Shown piece by piece: positions 44,563 to 53,123 of a stretch of DNA of 64,000 nt. This DNA is from JADKAV01 sp963733395 (GTDB lineage Bacteria; Actinomycetota; Actinomycetes; S36-B12; UBA10799): NCBI GenBank assembly GCA_963733395.1, contig CAVTCZ010000002.1:70110-134109 (forward strand), given 5' to 3'. The notes beneath the pieces were generated by a model. The model was not told the DNA's origin, made no database searches, and saw nothing but the letters and a program-made list of their open reading frames with translations. The position numbers were made by a program, and so were the translations under genes. The first letter of the stretch is position 1, and each line of letters opens with the position of its first letter.

Positions 44563-46722
44563 TCAATCGGTCAGGGTGGCCGTTAGCGCCTCCGGATCCC
44601 CCGCGAACGATCTGGCGGTCACGATGATCTCGCCGGCGGGGGTCGTCAGGCGCCGGCCGTCCCATCGCTGCAGAGGGCGCAAGGAGCCCACAACGGTGAC
44701 CACGGATGTTGCCCGGGCTTCGAGCTCCACGGTGCTGAAGCCCACCAACACCCCAGTCTCGGCCACCGGGTTGCCGGCCTGGGTCGCGTAGAGCTGGACC
44801 ACATGGCGCCCGGGCCGCATCCCGGTGTTGGTCACGGTGACCGATGCCGTGAATCCGTCCCCCGCCGCAGCAACCGTGAGCCCGTCCAGCCGCATCGTGG
44901 TGTAGCCGAGACCGAAGCCGAGAGGGTACGCGGCCGGAACGCCCGCCCGGTCCAGTCTCCGCTGGCCCCAGTCGCCGTCGTAGCGCGCGGAAGCGGCGTG
45001 CCAGTCGAGCACCGGCAGGTCTTCACGCCGCTGCGGGATGGCGAAGGGGAGCCGCCCGCCGGGTTCGGCATCGCCGAGCAGGATGTCGGCGATCGCCCGG
45101 CCGCCCTCCATGCCCGGGTACCAGGCGACGAGCAGGCCCGCCACCTGCTGGTCCCACGGATCGGGCATCACTGTTCCACCGCCGATGACCACGACGACGG
45201 TGCGCGGGTTCGCGGCGGCCACGTCCGATATCAGCCGCACGTCGTCGGCGGGCAGGTGCAGGTCCTCCCGATCGCCGCCGGCCTGCCTGCCCGCGGTGGC
45301 CTTGCGGAAGACAGCGGCGGCCAGCTTGCGTGCCGGCCGCCAGCGCATGGCGCCGCCGAGCAGGGCCATGGTCTGGTCGTTGTCGGCCGTGATCGACTCG
45401 CCCTCGTCGTGCGCTGTCAGCCCCACGACGATCACAGCGGCAGCCGCGGCCTTCGCGGCAGCCACGGATCCGGCACGGTCGTCGGCGGCCACATGGATGA
45501 CGCGGTCGCCCAGGCGTTCGCGCAGGCCGTCCAGTACCGACACCGCCGCGGGTGGGTGCACCGCGGATGACGCGACGTCGCCCTGGTTGTCCGCGTCTGC
45601 CAGCGCACCGAGTACCGCGATCCGCCCGGTGTCGGCCAGCGGCAGCACCGGCCGGCCGTCGACGGCGACGTTGCGCAGCAGGACAGCTCCCTTCACCGCC
45701 GCCTCGTGGGCCAGCGCCCGATGGGCCGGGCACGCCACGACCGTCGGCGGCGGCGTGGGGCGGGCGCGCAGGGCCAGCTGCACCTGCGCGGTGAGCAGGC
45801 GGTGAGCGGCGCGCCGGACATCGCTGCGTTGCAGCCGTCCGTCCCGCAGCGCCTTCGGCAGCGTCGCCCCCCGCTGTTGCCGGAAGGGCATCTCGAGGTC
45901 CTGCCCGGCGGCGACCGACTCCACCGGCGCTCGCAGCCCCCAGACGAAGTCGGTCATGACGAAGCCCTCGAATCCCCACTGGTCGCGAAGGATGTCGGTG
46001 AGCAGGTGCCGGTTCTGCCCGGCCCACTCGCCGTTCACGCTGTTGTAGCTGCTCATGACCGCATCCGCACCGGCCTCGATGATCTGCCGGAAGTGGGGCA
46101 GGTACACCTCGTGCAGGACGTCCTCGGCCACCTGCACGTCGACAGTGAAGCGCGCGAGTTCCATGGAGTTCAGGGCGTAGTGCTTCACGCATGTCATCAC
46201 CCACGGCGAGGCGCCCTGCGCCAAGGCGGCGCCCATTGCCCCGAGGAGTAGCGGATCCTCGCCATAGGACTCCTGGGACCGGCCCCAGCCCGGTGCGTAT
46301 GCGAGGTTGACGCAGATCCCGGCGAACAGATTGGCCCCCTGTGCCCTGGCCTCAGCGCCGATCGCATCGCCGATGCGGCGTTCGAGCTCGACGTCCCAGG
46401 ACGCGCCGCGGGCCAGGGCGACGGGGAAGCAGGTGGACGATCCGACGACCACGCCCCGCGGTCCATCGGTGAACCGGATGCCCGGGATCCCGAGCCGGTC
46501 CACCCGGCCGGCTTCGATCGGCTCGGCGTTGTAGCGCCTGGCCATCGGGCCCAGCCCCCGCCACAGTGGCACGTCCCCGTCGAGCAGGCCGAGCAGCTCG
46601 CCATCCGTGAGCTGGCTCAGCAGCGCATCGACGGCTTGCTCGTGGCTGCCGCCCTCGGCCACCGCCGCCACGGTCCGCGCGAAGGCGGTGCCCGGGGTGA
46701 GGACCGGATCGGTGGCGGTCAT
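44563..46722 (-). CDS. Glycoside hydrolase family 3 (beta-glucosidase-like)
   Basis: 719 residues from ATG 46722 (GGAGAC ahead). The GH3 N-terminal barrel has FTDGPRGVVVG, YGEDPLLLG, KHYALNSME and the nucleophile region GFVMTDFVWG with its Asp. The C-terminal sandwich has KGAVLLRN, NQGDVAS and VIVVGLTAHDEGES. A fibronectin-III-like domain (VTNTGMRPGRHVVQLYA) ends the protein. No signal peptide is seen, so it is probably cytoplasmic and acts on imported glycosides. Substrate is not predictable. Confidence 0.87.
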   Translation of the reverse strand: MTATDPVLTPGTAFARTVAAVAEGGSHEQAVDALLSQLTDGELLGLLDGDVPLWRGLGPMARRYNAEPIEAGRVDRLGIPGIRFTDGPRGVVVGSSTCFPVALARGASWDVELERRIGDAIGAEARAQGANLFAGICVNLAYAPGWGRSQESYGEDPLLLGAMGAALAQGASPWVMTCVKHYALNSMELARFTVDVQVAEDVLHEVYLPHFRQIIEAGADAVMSSYNSVNGEWAGQNRHLLTDILRDQWGFEGFVMTDFVWGLRAPVESVAAGQDLEMPFRQQRGATLPKALRDGRLQRSDVRRAAHRLLTAQVQLALRARPTPPPTVVACPAHRALAHEAAVKGAVLLRNVAVDGRPVLPLADTGRIAVLGALADADNQGDVASSAVHPPAAVSVLDGLRERLGDRVIHVAADDRAGSVAAAKAAAAAVIVVGLTAHDEGESITADNDQTMALLGGAMRWRPARKLAAAVFRKATAGRQAGGDREDLHLPADDVRLISDVAAANPRTVVVVIGGGTVMPDPWDQQVAGLLVAWYPGMEGGRAIADILLGDAEPGGRLPFAIPQRREDLPVLDWHAASARYDGDWGQRRLDRAGVPAAYPLGFGLGYTTMRLDGLTVAAAGDGFTASVTVTNTGMRPGRHVVQLYATQAGNPVAETGVLVGFSTVELEARATSVVTVVGSLRPLQRWDGRRLTTPAGEIIVTARSFAGDPEALTATLTD

Positions 46723-46841
46723 GATGTCTCCCTTCGCCGGCTGTTGGTGGCTGCGTTCGATTACCGCGGCCGCCAGGTCCCGGCGGCGGTGCCGGGCCAA
46801 CAGTTTCCGCTCTGTGCTGCGGGCCGGTCGGCCCGATCGGG

Positions 46842-48258
46842 TCACGGGGTCCGGTTCGGCAGAACCACTTCTCCGGACCTGCCCGCAACCGACAGGACCT
46901 CGTCGAAACCGGCCTGCATGCAGTCCATCAGGACGTCGGGGTCGGGGATCGCGCCACTGTCCATGTTGAAGCCGACGAAACACGTACCGCAGTAGGACAT
47001 GAGGGTGATGTTCAGCGCCGACCCGATCGTGGGGCCGAACCCGTAGAAACTGTCGACCTTGGCGCCGGCGAGGTAGAACGCCATGGGGATCCCGGGCACG
47101 TTGCTGGCGAGGAAGTCGATGTGCTTGAGCATCCCGCCGACATAGCCGCGCGGCAGCAGGTTGAGTGTGCCCGCCAGCGCATTCGTGAATGGCAGGGACC
47201 GGTCGGTCTTCACCGGCTCGCAGCGTTCGTGCGTCTTGCGCATCCGCTCAGCCGGGTCGGTGATGCCGGCCGGAACCTTGAACCGCATGAGCGTGATCCG
47301 GTTGCCGCCGATCGGGTCGTGCGCCTTGCGGATGCTGACGGGCATGGTGACCCGCAGGTCGTCCACCTGCTCGCCGTGGTGTTCGTGGTAGCGGCGCAGC
47401 CCGGCAGTGACGCTGGAGAGGAAGGCGTCGTTGTGTTTCGCGCCGGCGACGTGTGCCGCCTCCAACATGGCATCGAGCGGGCAGTTGCAGGACGTCGTAG
47501 CGCCAGGCCAAATGGCGTTCCGTCATGACCGGCGACATGGTGTCGGACACGGGCTGCAGGAAGCGAGCGATCGACTGGCCGGTCGCGACGGTTTCGGTGA
47601 GGGCTTCACGGGGGTGCAGCAGTGCATGCTTCACGTCGTGGCCGGCCGAGGCGAGGCGCTCCTTGGAGAAGTCGAACAGCCGGGACCAGTCGTACGCCAG
47701 CGCATCCCGGACCAGATCGACGGTGCCGAGGTTCTCGCCCGGTGGCGCTTCGGGCATCGAAGGGAGTTCGCCGGGCTCGGGTTCAGCGTCGAACAGGAAA
47801 CGCGCGAGGTCCATGCCTCCGACGCCGTCGGTCAGGCTGTGGTGCAGTTTCATGACGACGGCGGTCTGACCGCCCTCCAGGCCCTCGATGAACGTGTACT
47901 CCCACAGCGGCCGATCGCGGTCCAGGCCGGCCATTCCGGTCTTGCGCGCGAACTCCAGAACCGTTTCGAGCGTCTTGGGTTCGGCCGCCTCGAACCGGCG
48001 TACGTGCCACGACAGGTCGAAGTCGGGATCGACCACCCAGCGGGGGGTCGCCAGCCGAAGCGGTGTCAGGACCACCTTGTGCCGGAAGCCGGGCGACAGT
48101 CGGGTGGCGAATTCGAGCCGTTCCTGCAGCCGATCCCAATCCGGCGCGCCGTCGAGGACCAGGACGACGACGACGGTCGAACGCAGCAGTGGGTCCTGCT
48201 CCATGTACCAGGAGAAGGCATCACTGTCGCGCATGTGAACATCCACGTGCTCAGCCAT
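46842..48258 (-). CDS. Wax ester synthase/diacylglycerol acyltransferase (WS/DGAT), one frameshift
   Basis: From ATG 48258 the protein starts MAEHVDVHMRDSDAFSWYME. The catalytic HHxxxDG motif is intact as MKLHHSLTDGVGGMDLARFL. The frame breaks near 47480 (extra G in CCCGCTC) and continues LDAMLEAAHVAGAKHNDAFL to the stop at 46842. Corrected length is 471 residues, typical for actinobacterial WS/DGAT. The C-terminal domain has SNVPGIPMAFYLAGA and ITLMSYCGTCFVGFN. The enzyme joins acyl-CoA to diacylglycerol or fatty alcohols for storage lipid. Confidence 0.85.
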
Positions 48259-48362
48259 CGTCACCACACCCCTCGTCAACTCGGTCAGTCCCTACGCTGC
48301 GCCGCGTCACTGTCGGTGTCAATTCCGCCGGGCACGGTCTGCGCCGATCGGCCCCGAGGTGC

Positions 48363-48593
48363 ACGTTGTTCGTCGGCGTGAACCCCAACCTGACTGCGAG
48401 CGAACACTGGCAGTTCCGGGTGCAGGCCAAGAAGCGCAGCGGCAAGTGGCGCACCCTGCCCACGACCTACGAGACCAAGGGCGCCAAGCAGACCCGCACC
48501 CTGAACCTCAAGCGGGCCTCCTACCGCGTGGTTGTGCAGCCCGGCTTCGGCTACACCGGGGTCACCTCACGGCCCGTGAGGCTGAAGCGCTGA
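48363..48593 (+). pseudogene. C-terminal fragment of a secreted beta-sandwich protein
   Basis: The frame from about 48363 reads LFVGVNPNLTASEHWQFRVQ and ends YTGVTSRPVRLKR at 48593. It looks like the last module of an exported actinobacterial protein: a beta-sandwich closing with an Arg/Lys tail. There is no start codon with an RBS and no signal peptide. Upstream, the frame runs into the divergent WS/DGAT gene. It is best read as a remnant. Confidence 0.4.
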
Positions 48594-48678
48594 CTGCGGC
48601 GGGCGACGACTAGCAGTCGGTGGCACCGGCGGGTTCCTGCGACGTCGCGAGTGCGGCGCGGTTGTCGTCCCTTGGGAC

Positions 48679-48767
48679 CGAGTGTTGCGCCGTTGTCAGT
48701 TCTTGGGCCCGAGAACCAGCAACCGTGCAACAGTCGCCGCAGTCGACCAGCAACGGTGCAACAGTCG
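48679..48767. repeat. Palindromic repeat, family B, copy 2
   Basis: The left arm CGAGTGTTGCGCCGTTG (48679-48695) is identical to the left arm of the copy at 23261. Two inverted copies follow: CAGCAACCGTGCAACAGTCG (to about 48735) and CAGCAACGGTGCAACAGTCG (to 48767). The arrangement is unsymmetrical: one forward word and two reverse words. It lies downstream of tRNA-Ser on the opposite strand. Confidence 0.75.
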
Positions 48768-48844
48768 AGGGCCGCCGACGCGTGGCGGTGGGACTCCGTC
48801 GGCCCTGACGGGCCTCCTCCCCGGCTCCGGCCGCGACCACCATC

Positions 48845-48887
48845 ACGATGCCCCGGCCCCGAGCAAGCCCGGGAGCCGGGGCATCGT
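48845..48887 (-). terminator. Terminator downstream of tRNA-Ser
   Basis: A perfect 13-bp inverted repeat, ACGATGCCCCGGC (48845-48857) and GCCGGGGCATCGT (48875-48887), starting 1 nt beyond the encoded CCA end of the minus-strand tRNA. It has no U tract. Confidence 0.75.
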
Positions 48888-48888
48888 A

Positions 48889-48978
48889 TGGCGGTGGCGG
48901 TGGGATTCGAACCCACGGTGGAGTTGCCCCCACACACGCTTTCGAGGCGTGCTCCTTTGGCCGCTCGGACACGCCACC
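48889..48978 (-). tRNA. tRNA-Ser, anticodon CGA, with encoded CCA
   Basis: On the minus strand the acceptor arms GGTGGCG and CGCCACC pair, followed by discriminator G and an encoded CCA. The D arm has TCCGAGC...GGA. The anticodon loop is CTCGAAA between CACGC and GCGTG, so the anticodon is CGA (48942-48944), reading UCG. A long class II variable arm follows, and the T loop is TTCGAAT within GTGGG/CCCAC. All stems are consistent with tRNA-Ser. Confidence 0.95.
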
Positions 48979-49016
48979 GCAGACAAGGATACCGGGGTGA
49001 TGTCGGGCCCTGGAGG

Positions 49017-49316
49017 TCAGGACTTGTCGAGATCCAGCAGCCGGGCGTGCAGCATGGGTCGTTGCTGCAACGCAGCGCGAACTGCGCGGTGCAGACCGTC
49101 CTCGAGATACAACGAGCCCTCCCACCGCACGATGTGGGCGAACAGGTCGCCGTAGAACGTGCTGTCCTCGCTGAGCAGGTTGTGCAGGTCGAGTTGCGAC
49201 TTCGTGGTGATCAACTCGTCGAGCCGTACCTGCTGGGGTGGCAACTCCGACCATTGGGTCAGCGTCAAGTTGTGCTCGGGGTACGGCCGGGAATCCCCGA
49301 CGGCTTTGAAGACCAC
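49017..49316 (-). CDS. Conserved actinobacterial small protein (VapB-annotated family)
   Basis: 99 residues from GTG 49316: MVFKAVGDSRPYPEHNLTLT. A conserved core reads QVRLDELITTKSQLDLHNLL, then EDSTFYGDLFAHIVRWEG and YLEDGLHRAVRAALQQR. This family is widespread in actinobacteria and is often annotated as a VapB-type antitoxin; I know of no experimental proof and see no toxin beside it. It lies between tRNA-Ser and a DUF4436 gene. Its first nine codons nearly equal those of that neighbour. Confidence 0.65.
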   Translation of the reverse strand: MVFKAVGDSRPYPEHNLTLTQWSELPPQQVRLDELITTKSQLDLHNLLSEDSTFYGDLFAHIVRWEGSLYLEDGLHRAVRAALQQRPMLHARLLDLDKS

Positions 49317-49353
49317 GTTCCGATGGTAGGCGGGCGTGCCCCGACCGCGCCTC

Positions 49354-50232
49354 TCAACGGGATGACGACTGCCTCAGCAGCGTCGTGACCACAGCCAGCC
49401 CGATCATGAGCATGATCGCCGTGATCGTCCAGAAGTACACCAGGATGTCGATCCACGAACCCAGCGGCGGGCTCCCGGGGAAGGCGTTACGCAGCGCGAT
49501 CAAAGCGAAGGTGGCGCTGGTCAGCCACGCCGCCTGCGCGATCCCGAGATCGGTGCGGCCGCTGACCCCGGCCACGACGGTGACCACGGCCAGGCACCCG
49601 AACATCAGGATGAGCGCCACGAAGATGAAGGCGATCGAGATGATCGGCGCCGAGCGGGAGACCTCGCCCACCGCGGTCGCGGATGATCCGCCGGTGCCAT
49701 CGGTCGTTCCCGAGTACTTCCACCCCGGCACGTTGAAGAAGAGGTCCAGCGTCATCGGGACCGGGTCGGTGCGCGCCGCTCTCACGGAACCGGACTCCAC
49801 GAGGCTGGTGACCTCCAGGGAATAGTCATAGGCGTCGAGCGGGTAGCGCTGGACGAATCCGAGCGCCGGCACTTCCACCTTCTGCGGTGAGGGCACAGCG
49901 CCCTGCTGGTAGATCAGCGTGGCGTTGGCCACGGAGGGGTACAGGTCGATCTGGATCGTCTGATTGAGTCGGCCCGCGCCGTCGAGCAGGCGCTCGTCCG
50001 GAAAGACCAGGACCTGGGTGGCCGCGATCTGGGAGTCAGCGTCGACCTTGACGGGTATCAGCGCGACTGCCAAGCCCCCGGCCGGCGGCGTCGGTGGCAC
50101 GAAGGTCTTGTCGAGGCCCTTGCCGTAGGCGAGCGCGGAGAAGACGTACACGGCCGCCAGCAGCACCCCCACCACCAGCGCGATGCTCAGTGCCCGCCGG
50201 ACCGAGGAATCGCCGACTGCTTTGAAGACCAC
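49354..50232 (-). CDS. DUF4436 family membrane protein
   Basis: 292 residues from GTG 50232. One N-terminal helix (RRALSIALVVGVLLAAVYVF), an extracytoplasmic beta domain of about 130 residues (LVFPDERLLDGAGRLNQTIQ; LDLFFNVPGWKY) and three C-terminal helices agree with DUF4436, known mainly from mycobacteria and relatives. Function is unknown. The N-terminal MVFKAVGDS is almost the same, in DNA and protein, as the start of the preceding gene. The ancestral start may instead lie a few codons later. Confidence 0.75.
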   Translation of the reverse strand: MVFKAVGDSSVRRALSIALVVGVLLAAVYVFSALAYGKGLDKTFVPPTPPAGGLAVALIPVKVDADSQIAATQVLVFPDERLLDGAGRLNQTIQIDLYPSVANATLIYQQGAVPSPQKVEVPALGFVQRYPLDAYDYSLEVTSLVESGSVRAARTDPVPMTLDLFFNVPGWKYSGTTDGTGGSSATAVGEVSRSAPIISIAFIFVALILMFGCLAVVTVVAGVSGRTDLGIAQAAWLTSATFALIALRNAFPGSPPLGSWIDILVYFWTITAIMLMIGLAVVTTLLRQSSSR

Positions 50233-50297
50233 GGTTCAATCCTATGGAGTCAGGCGCAAGGGTTGAGCCATACCGCGATGCGTGGATCCTCCCGTGA

Positions 50298-50486
50298 TCA
50301 GCCCGCCGCCTTGGTCCGGTCCTTCAGCATGTAAGCGATGATCAGCGCCAGCGGGAAGAAGAAGAGGCTCAGTACGAAGTACCCGAAGAAGCTGTGGCCC
50401 TTACGATCGGCGACCCGGGCCGGCCAGAAGGCCAGTGCGATCCAGATGATCGCGAAAACGATCCAGAAGATCCAGTTGTCGAACAC
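50298..50486 (-). CDS. Small two-helix membrane protein
   Basis: 62 residues: FDNWIFWIVFAIIWIALAFW, a charged link RVADRKGHSFFGYF, then a second helix and the basic end KDRTKAAG. It resembles small phospholipase-D-nuclease/PLDc_N-like or YqaE-like membrane proteins, without a firm family. It is divergent from dnaK. Confidence 0.55.
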   Translation of the reverse strand: MFDNWIFWIVFAIIWIALAFWPARVADRKGHSFFGYFVLSLFFFPLALIIAYMLKDRTKAAG

Positions 50487-50611
50487 GGTGCGCTCCCTGT
50501 GCTAGGTCGTCAACGTCCCATCGGGCATGTGCACGGGCCTCCCCCAAGGAGGGGGAATCTCGTCGTGCCCGGTGGAGGCCCGAGGATGGCTGGTCGGAGC
50601 ATGTGAACTAC

Positions 50612-50665
50612 CTTGAGCCACAGGCGCTCATACTTGTTGACAAAGTTCCGACCATCCGGCAAAAT
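50612..50665 (+). promoter_or_regulatory. HAIR-like HspR operator and promoter of the dnaK operon
   Basis: CTTGAGC (50612-50618), 7 nt, then GCTCATA (50626-50632) approximates the HspR inverted repeat CTTGAGT-N7-ACTCAAG; the right half departs at its last two bases. It abuts TTGACA (50637-50642). CAAAAT (50660-50665) lies 17 nt further as a -10. GGAGG at about 50696 is the dnaK RBS. The same word order occurs before clpB. Confidence 0.7.
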
Positions 50666-50706
50666 GGACGCAGACCCTCAACACAATCCCTAACTGGAGG
50701 AAGTAC

Positions 50707-52542
50707 ATGTCACGAGCAGTAGGCATCGACCTCGGAACCACCAACTCGGTTGTGTCGGTTCTCGAGGGCGGCGAATCCACCGTGATCGCCAACGCCGAGG
50801 GCGCCCGGACCACCCCGTCCATCGTCGCCTTCGCCAAGAACGGCGAGGTCCTCGTCGGTGAGGTCGCCAAGCGGCAGGCCGTCACCAACTCCGACCGCAC
50901 GATCCGGTCGGTCAAGCGCCACATGGGCACCGCCTGGAATGTCGACATCGACGGCAAGAAGTACACCCCGCAGGAGATCAGCGCGCGCGTGCTGCAGAAG
51001 CTCAAGCGCGACGCCGAGGCCTACCTGGGCGAGCCGGTGACCGACGCGGTCGTCACCGTGCCGGCGTACTTCAACGACGCGCAGCGCCAGGCGACCAAGG
51101 AAGCCGGCGAGATCGCGGGCCTCAACGTCCTGCGGATCATCAACGAGCCGACCGCGGCCGCTCTGGCCTACGGCCTGGAGAAGGTCGAGAAGGAAGAGAC
51201 GATCCTGGTCTTCGACCTCGGCGGCGGCACGTTCGACGTGTCCCTGCTGGAGATCGCCGACGGTGTGGTCGAGGTCAAGGCCACCAACGGTGACAACCAC
51301 CTCGGTGGCGACGACTGGGACCAGGCCCTCGTGGACCACTTGGTGGACCAGTTCAAGCACGCGCACGGCATCGACCTGACCAAGGACAAGATGGCCATGC
51401 AGCGCATCCGGGAGGCCGCGGAGAAGGCCAAGATCGAGCTGTCCAGCTCGCAGCAGACCTCGGTGAACCTGCCGTACATCACGGTGGACGCCGAGAAGAA
51501 CCCGCTGTTCATGGACGAGACCATCACCCGGGCGCAGTTCCAGAAGCTGACCCACGATCTGCTCGAGCGCTGCCGCAAGCCGTTCCAACAGGTGCTGACC
51601 GACGCCGGCGTCTCTGCCGCACAGATCGACCACGTCGTACTCGTGGGTGGTTCCACCCGCATGCCCGCGGTCGTCGACCTGGTGAAGGAACTGGCCGGCA
51701 AGGACCCGAACAAGGGCGTCAACCCCGATGAGGTCGTCGCCGTCGGCGCGGCCCTGCAGGCCGGTGTGCTGCGCGGTGAGGTCAAGGACGTGCTGCTGCT
51801 CGACGTGACCCCGCTGAGCCTGGGCATCGAGACCAAGGGCGGCATCATGACCAAGCTCATCGAGCGGAACACCACGATCCCGACGAAGCGCTCGGAGATC
51901 TTCACGACCGCCGACGACAACCAGCCGTCGGTGCTCATCCAGGTGTTCCAGGGTGAGCGCGAGATGGCGGCCTACAACAAGAAGCTCGGCACGTTCGAGC
52001 TCACCGGGCTGCCGCCGGCGCCGCGTGGCGTGCCGCAGATCGAGGTCACGTTCGACATCGACGCCAACGGCATCGTGCACGTGACCGCGAAGGACCTGGG
52101 CACCAACAAGGAGCAGTCGATGACGATCTCCGGCGGCAGCGCGCTGCCCAAGGAGGACATCGACCGGATGATGGCCGAGGCCGAGTCGCACGCCGAGGAG
52201 GACCGCCAGCGCAAGGAAGAGGCGGAGACCCGCAACGGCGCGGAGCAGCTGGTCTACCAGACCGAGAAGTTCCTGGCCGACAACGCCGACAAGGTGCCGG
52301 CCGACGCGAAGGCCAACGTCGACGAGCCGCTGGCCGAGCTGAAGAAGGCACTCGAGGGCACGGATGTCGCCGCGATCAAGACCGCGGTGGAGAAGGTGGC
52401 CACGGCCAGCCAGGCGCTCGGTGCCGCGCTGTACCAGCAGCAGGCTTCGGCACCGTCCGACCAGCCCGGCGGCGAGCAGCCGCAGGCCGGTGACGAGGAT
52501 GTCGTGGACGCCGAGATCGTCGACGAGGACGAGCAGAAGTGA
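50707..52542 (+). CDS. dnaK: Molecular chaperone DnaK (Hsp70)
   Basis: 611 residues. Hsp70 signatures are GIDLGTTNSVVSVLEGG at the start, VFDLGGGTFDVSLLEI and VLVGGSTRMPAVVDLVKEL. The substrate-binding domain includes DVTPLSLGIETKGGIMTKLI. The acidic tail VDAEIVDEDEQK is typical. It lacks the 24-residue insert of Gram-negative DnaK, as in other actinobacteria. It is the first gene of dnaK-grpE-dnaJ-hspR; the stop overlaps the grpE start. Confidence 0.97.
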   Translation: MSRAVGIDLGTTNSVVSVLEGGESTVIANAEGARTTPSIVAFAKNGEVLVGEVAKRQAVTNSDRTIRSVKRHMGTAWNVDIDGKKYTPQEISARVLQKLKRDAEAYLGEPVTDAVVTVPAYFNDAQRQATKEAGEIAGLNVLRIINEPTAAALAYGLEKVEKEETILVFDLGGGTFDVSLLEIADGVVEVKATNGDNHLGGDDWDQALVDHLVDQFKHAHGIDLTKDKMAMQRIREAAEKAKIELSSSQQTSVNLPYITVDAEKNPLFMDETITRAQFQKLTHDLLERCRKPFQQVLTDAGVSAAQIDHVVLVGGSTRMPAVVDLVKELAGKDPNKGVNPDEVVAVGAALQAGVLRGEVKDVLLLDVTPLSLGIETKGGIMTKLIERNTTIPTKRSEIFTTADDNQPSVLIQVFQGEREMAAYNKKLGTFELTGLPPAPRGVPQIEVTFDIDANGIVHVTAKDLGTNKEQSMTISGGSALPKEDIDRMMAEAESHAEEDRQRKEEAETRNGAEQLVYQTEKFLADNADKVPADAKANVDEPLAELKKALEGTDVAAIKTAVEKVATASQALGAALYQQQASAPSDQPGGEQPQAGDEDVVDAEIVDEDEQK

Positions 52543-53105
52543 GCGAGTTCGAGCAGGACCCGGGTGCCGAGGAAGGCATCCGGGTCACCGACAAGCGCCG
52601 CCTCGACCCGGAGACGGGTGAGGTGCGCGAGCCGGTCACCGGGGCTGCCGCCAGCGCGGCCGCTCCGGTGCCGCCGGCCGACGAACCGGTAGCAGCCCAG
52701 GCCCAGGTGGCCGAGCTCACCGCGGACCTGCAGCGGGTCAGTGCCGAGTACGCCAACTACCGCAAGCGGGTCGACCGCGACCGGGAGGCGATGAACGACC
52801 TGGCCGCCGCCGCCGTGGTCAACGAGTTGCTGCCGATCCTGGACGACCTCGGCCGCGCCAAGGAGCACGGCGAGTACGAAGGTGCCCTGAAAAGCGTCGG
52901 CGACCAGCTCGAGGCGATCACCACCAAGCTGGGGCTGCAGGTGTTCGGCGCCGTGGGCGATCCGTTCGACCCCACGATCCACGAGGCGATGACCCACAGT
53001 GATGGCGGGGACCTTGAGGTTCCGCAGGTGTCGGTGGTTTTCGCGGTCGGATACACGTTCCGGGGCCGGGTGTTGCGTCCGGCACGGGTCGGCGTTGAGG
53101 AGTAA
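52539..53105 (+). CDS. grpE: Nucleotide exchange factor GrpE
   Basis: 188 residues. A disordered acidic/Ala-rich N-terminus of about 65 residues precedes a coiled coil (VAELTADLQRVSAEYANYRK). The C-terminal beta domain has FDPTIHEAMTHSDGGDLEVP and VFAVGYTFRGRVLRPARV. It releases ADP from DnaK. It overlaps dnaK by 4 nt and is followed by dnaJ 18 nt later with GGAAGGAGG as RBS. Confidence 0.95.
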   Translation: MSEFEQDPGAEEGIRVTDKRRLDPETGEVREPVTGAAASAAAPVPPADEPVAAQAQVAELTADLQRVSAEYANYRKRVDRDREAMNDLAAAAVVNELLPILDDLGRAKEHGEYEGALKSVGDQLEAITTKLGLQVFGAVGDPFDPTIHEAMTHSDGGDLEVPQVSVVFAVGYTFRGRVLRPARVGVEE

Positions 53106-53123
53106 CAGGAAGGAGGGACGCCG

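Noticed and set aside
46723..46983. An upstream extension of the GH3 frame by 87 codons
   Set aside because: The extra region is Arg/Pro-rich without family match and overlaps the end of the WS/DGAT gene; ATG 46722 has a Shine-Dalgarno and begins the family-like sequence.
50487..50611. A CIRCE operator before dnaK
   Set aside because: No TTAGCACTC-N9-GAGTGCTAA is present; control here fits HspR/HAIR.
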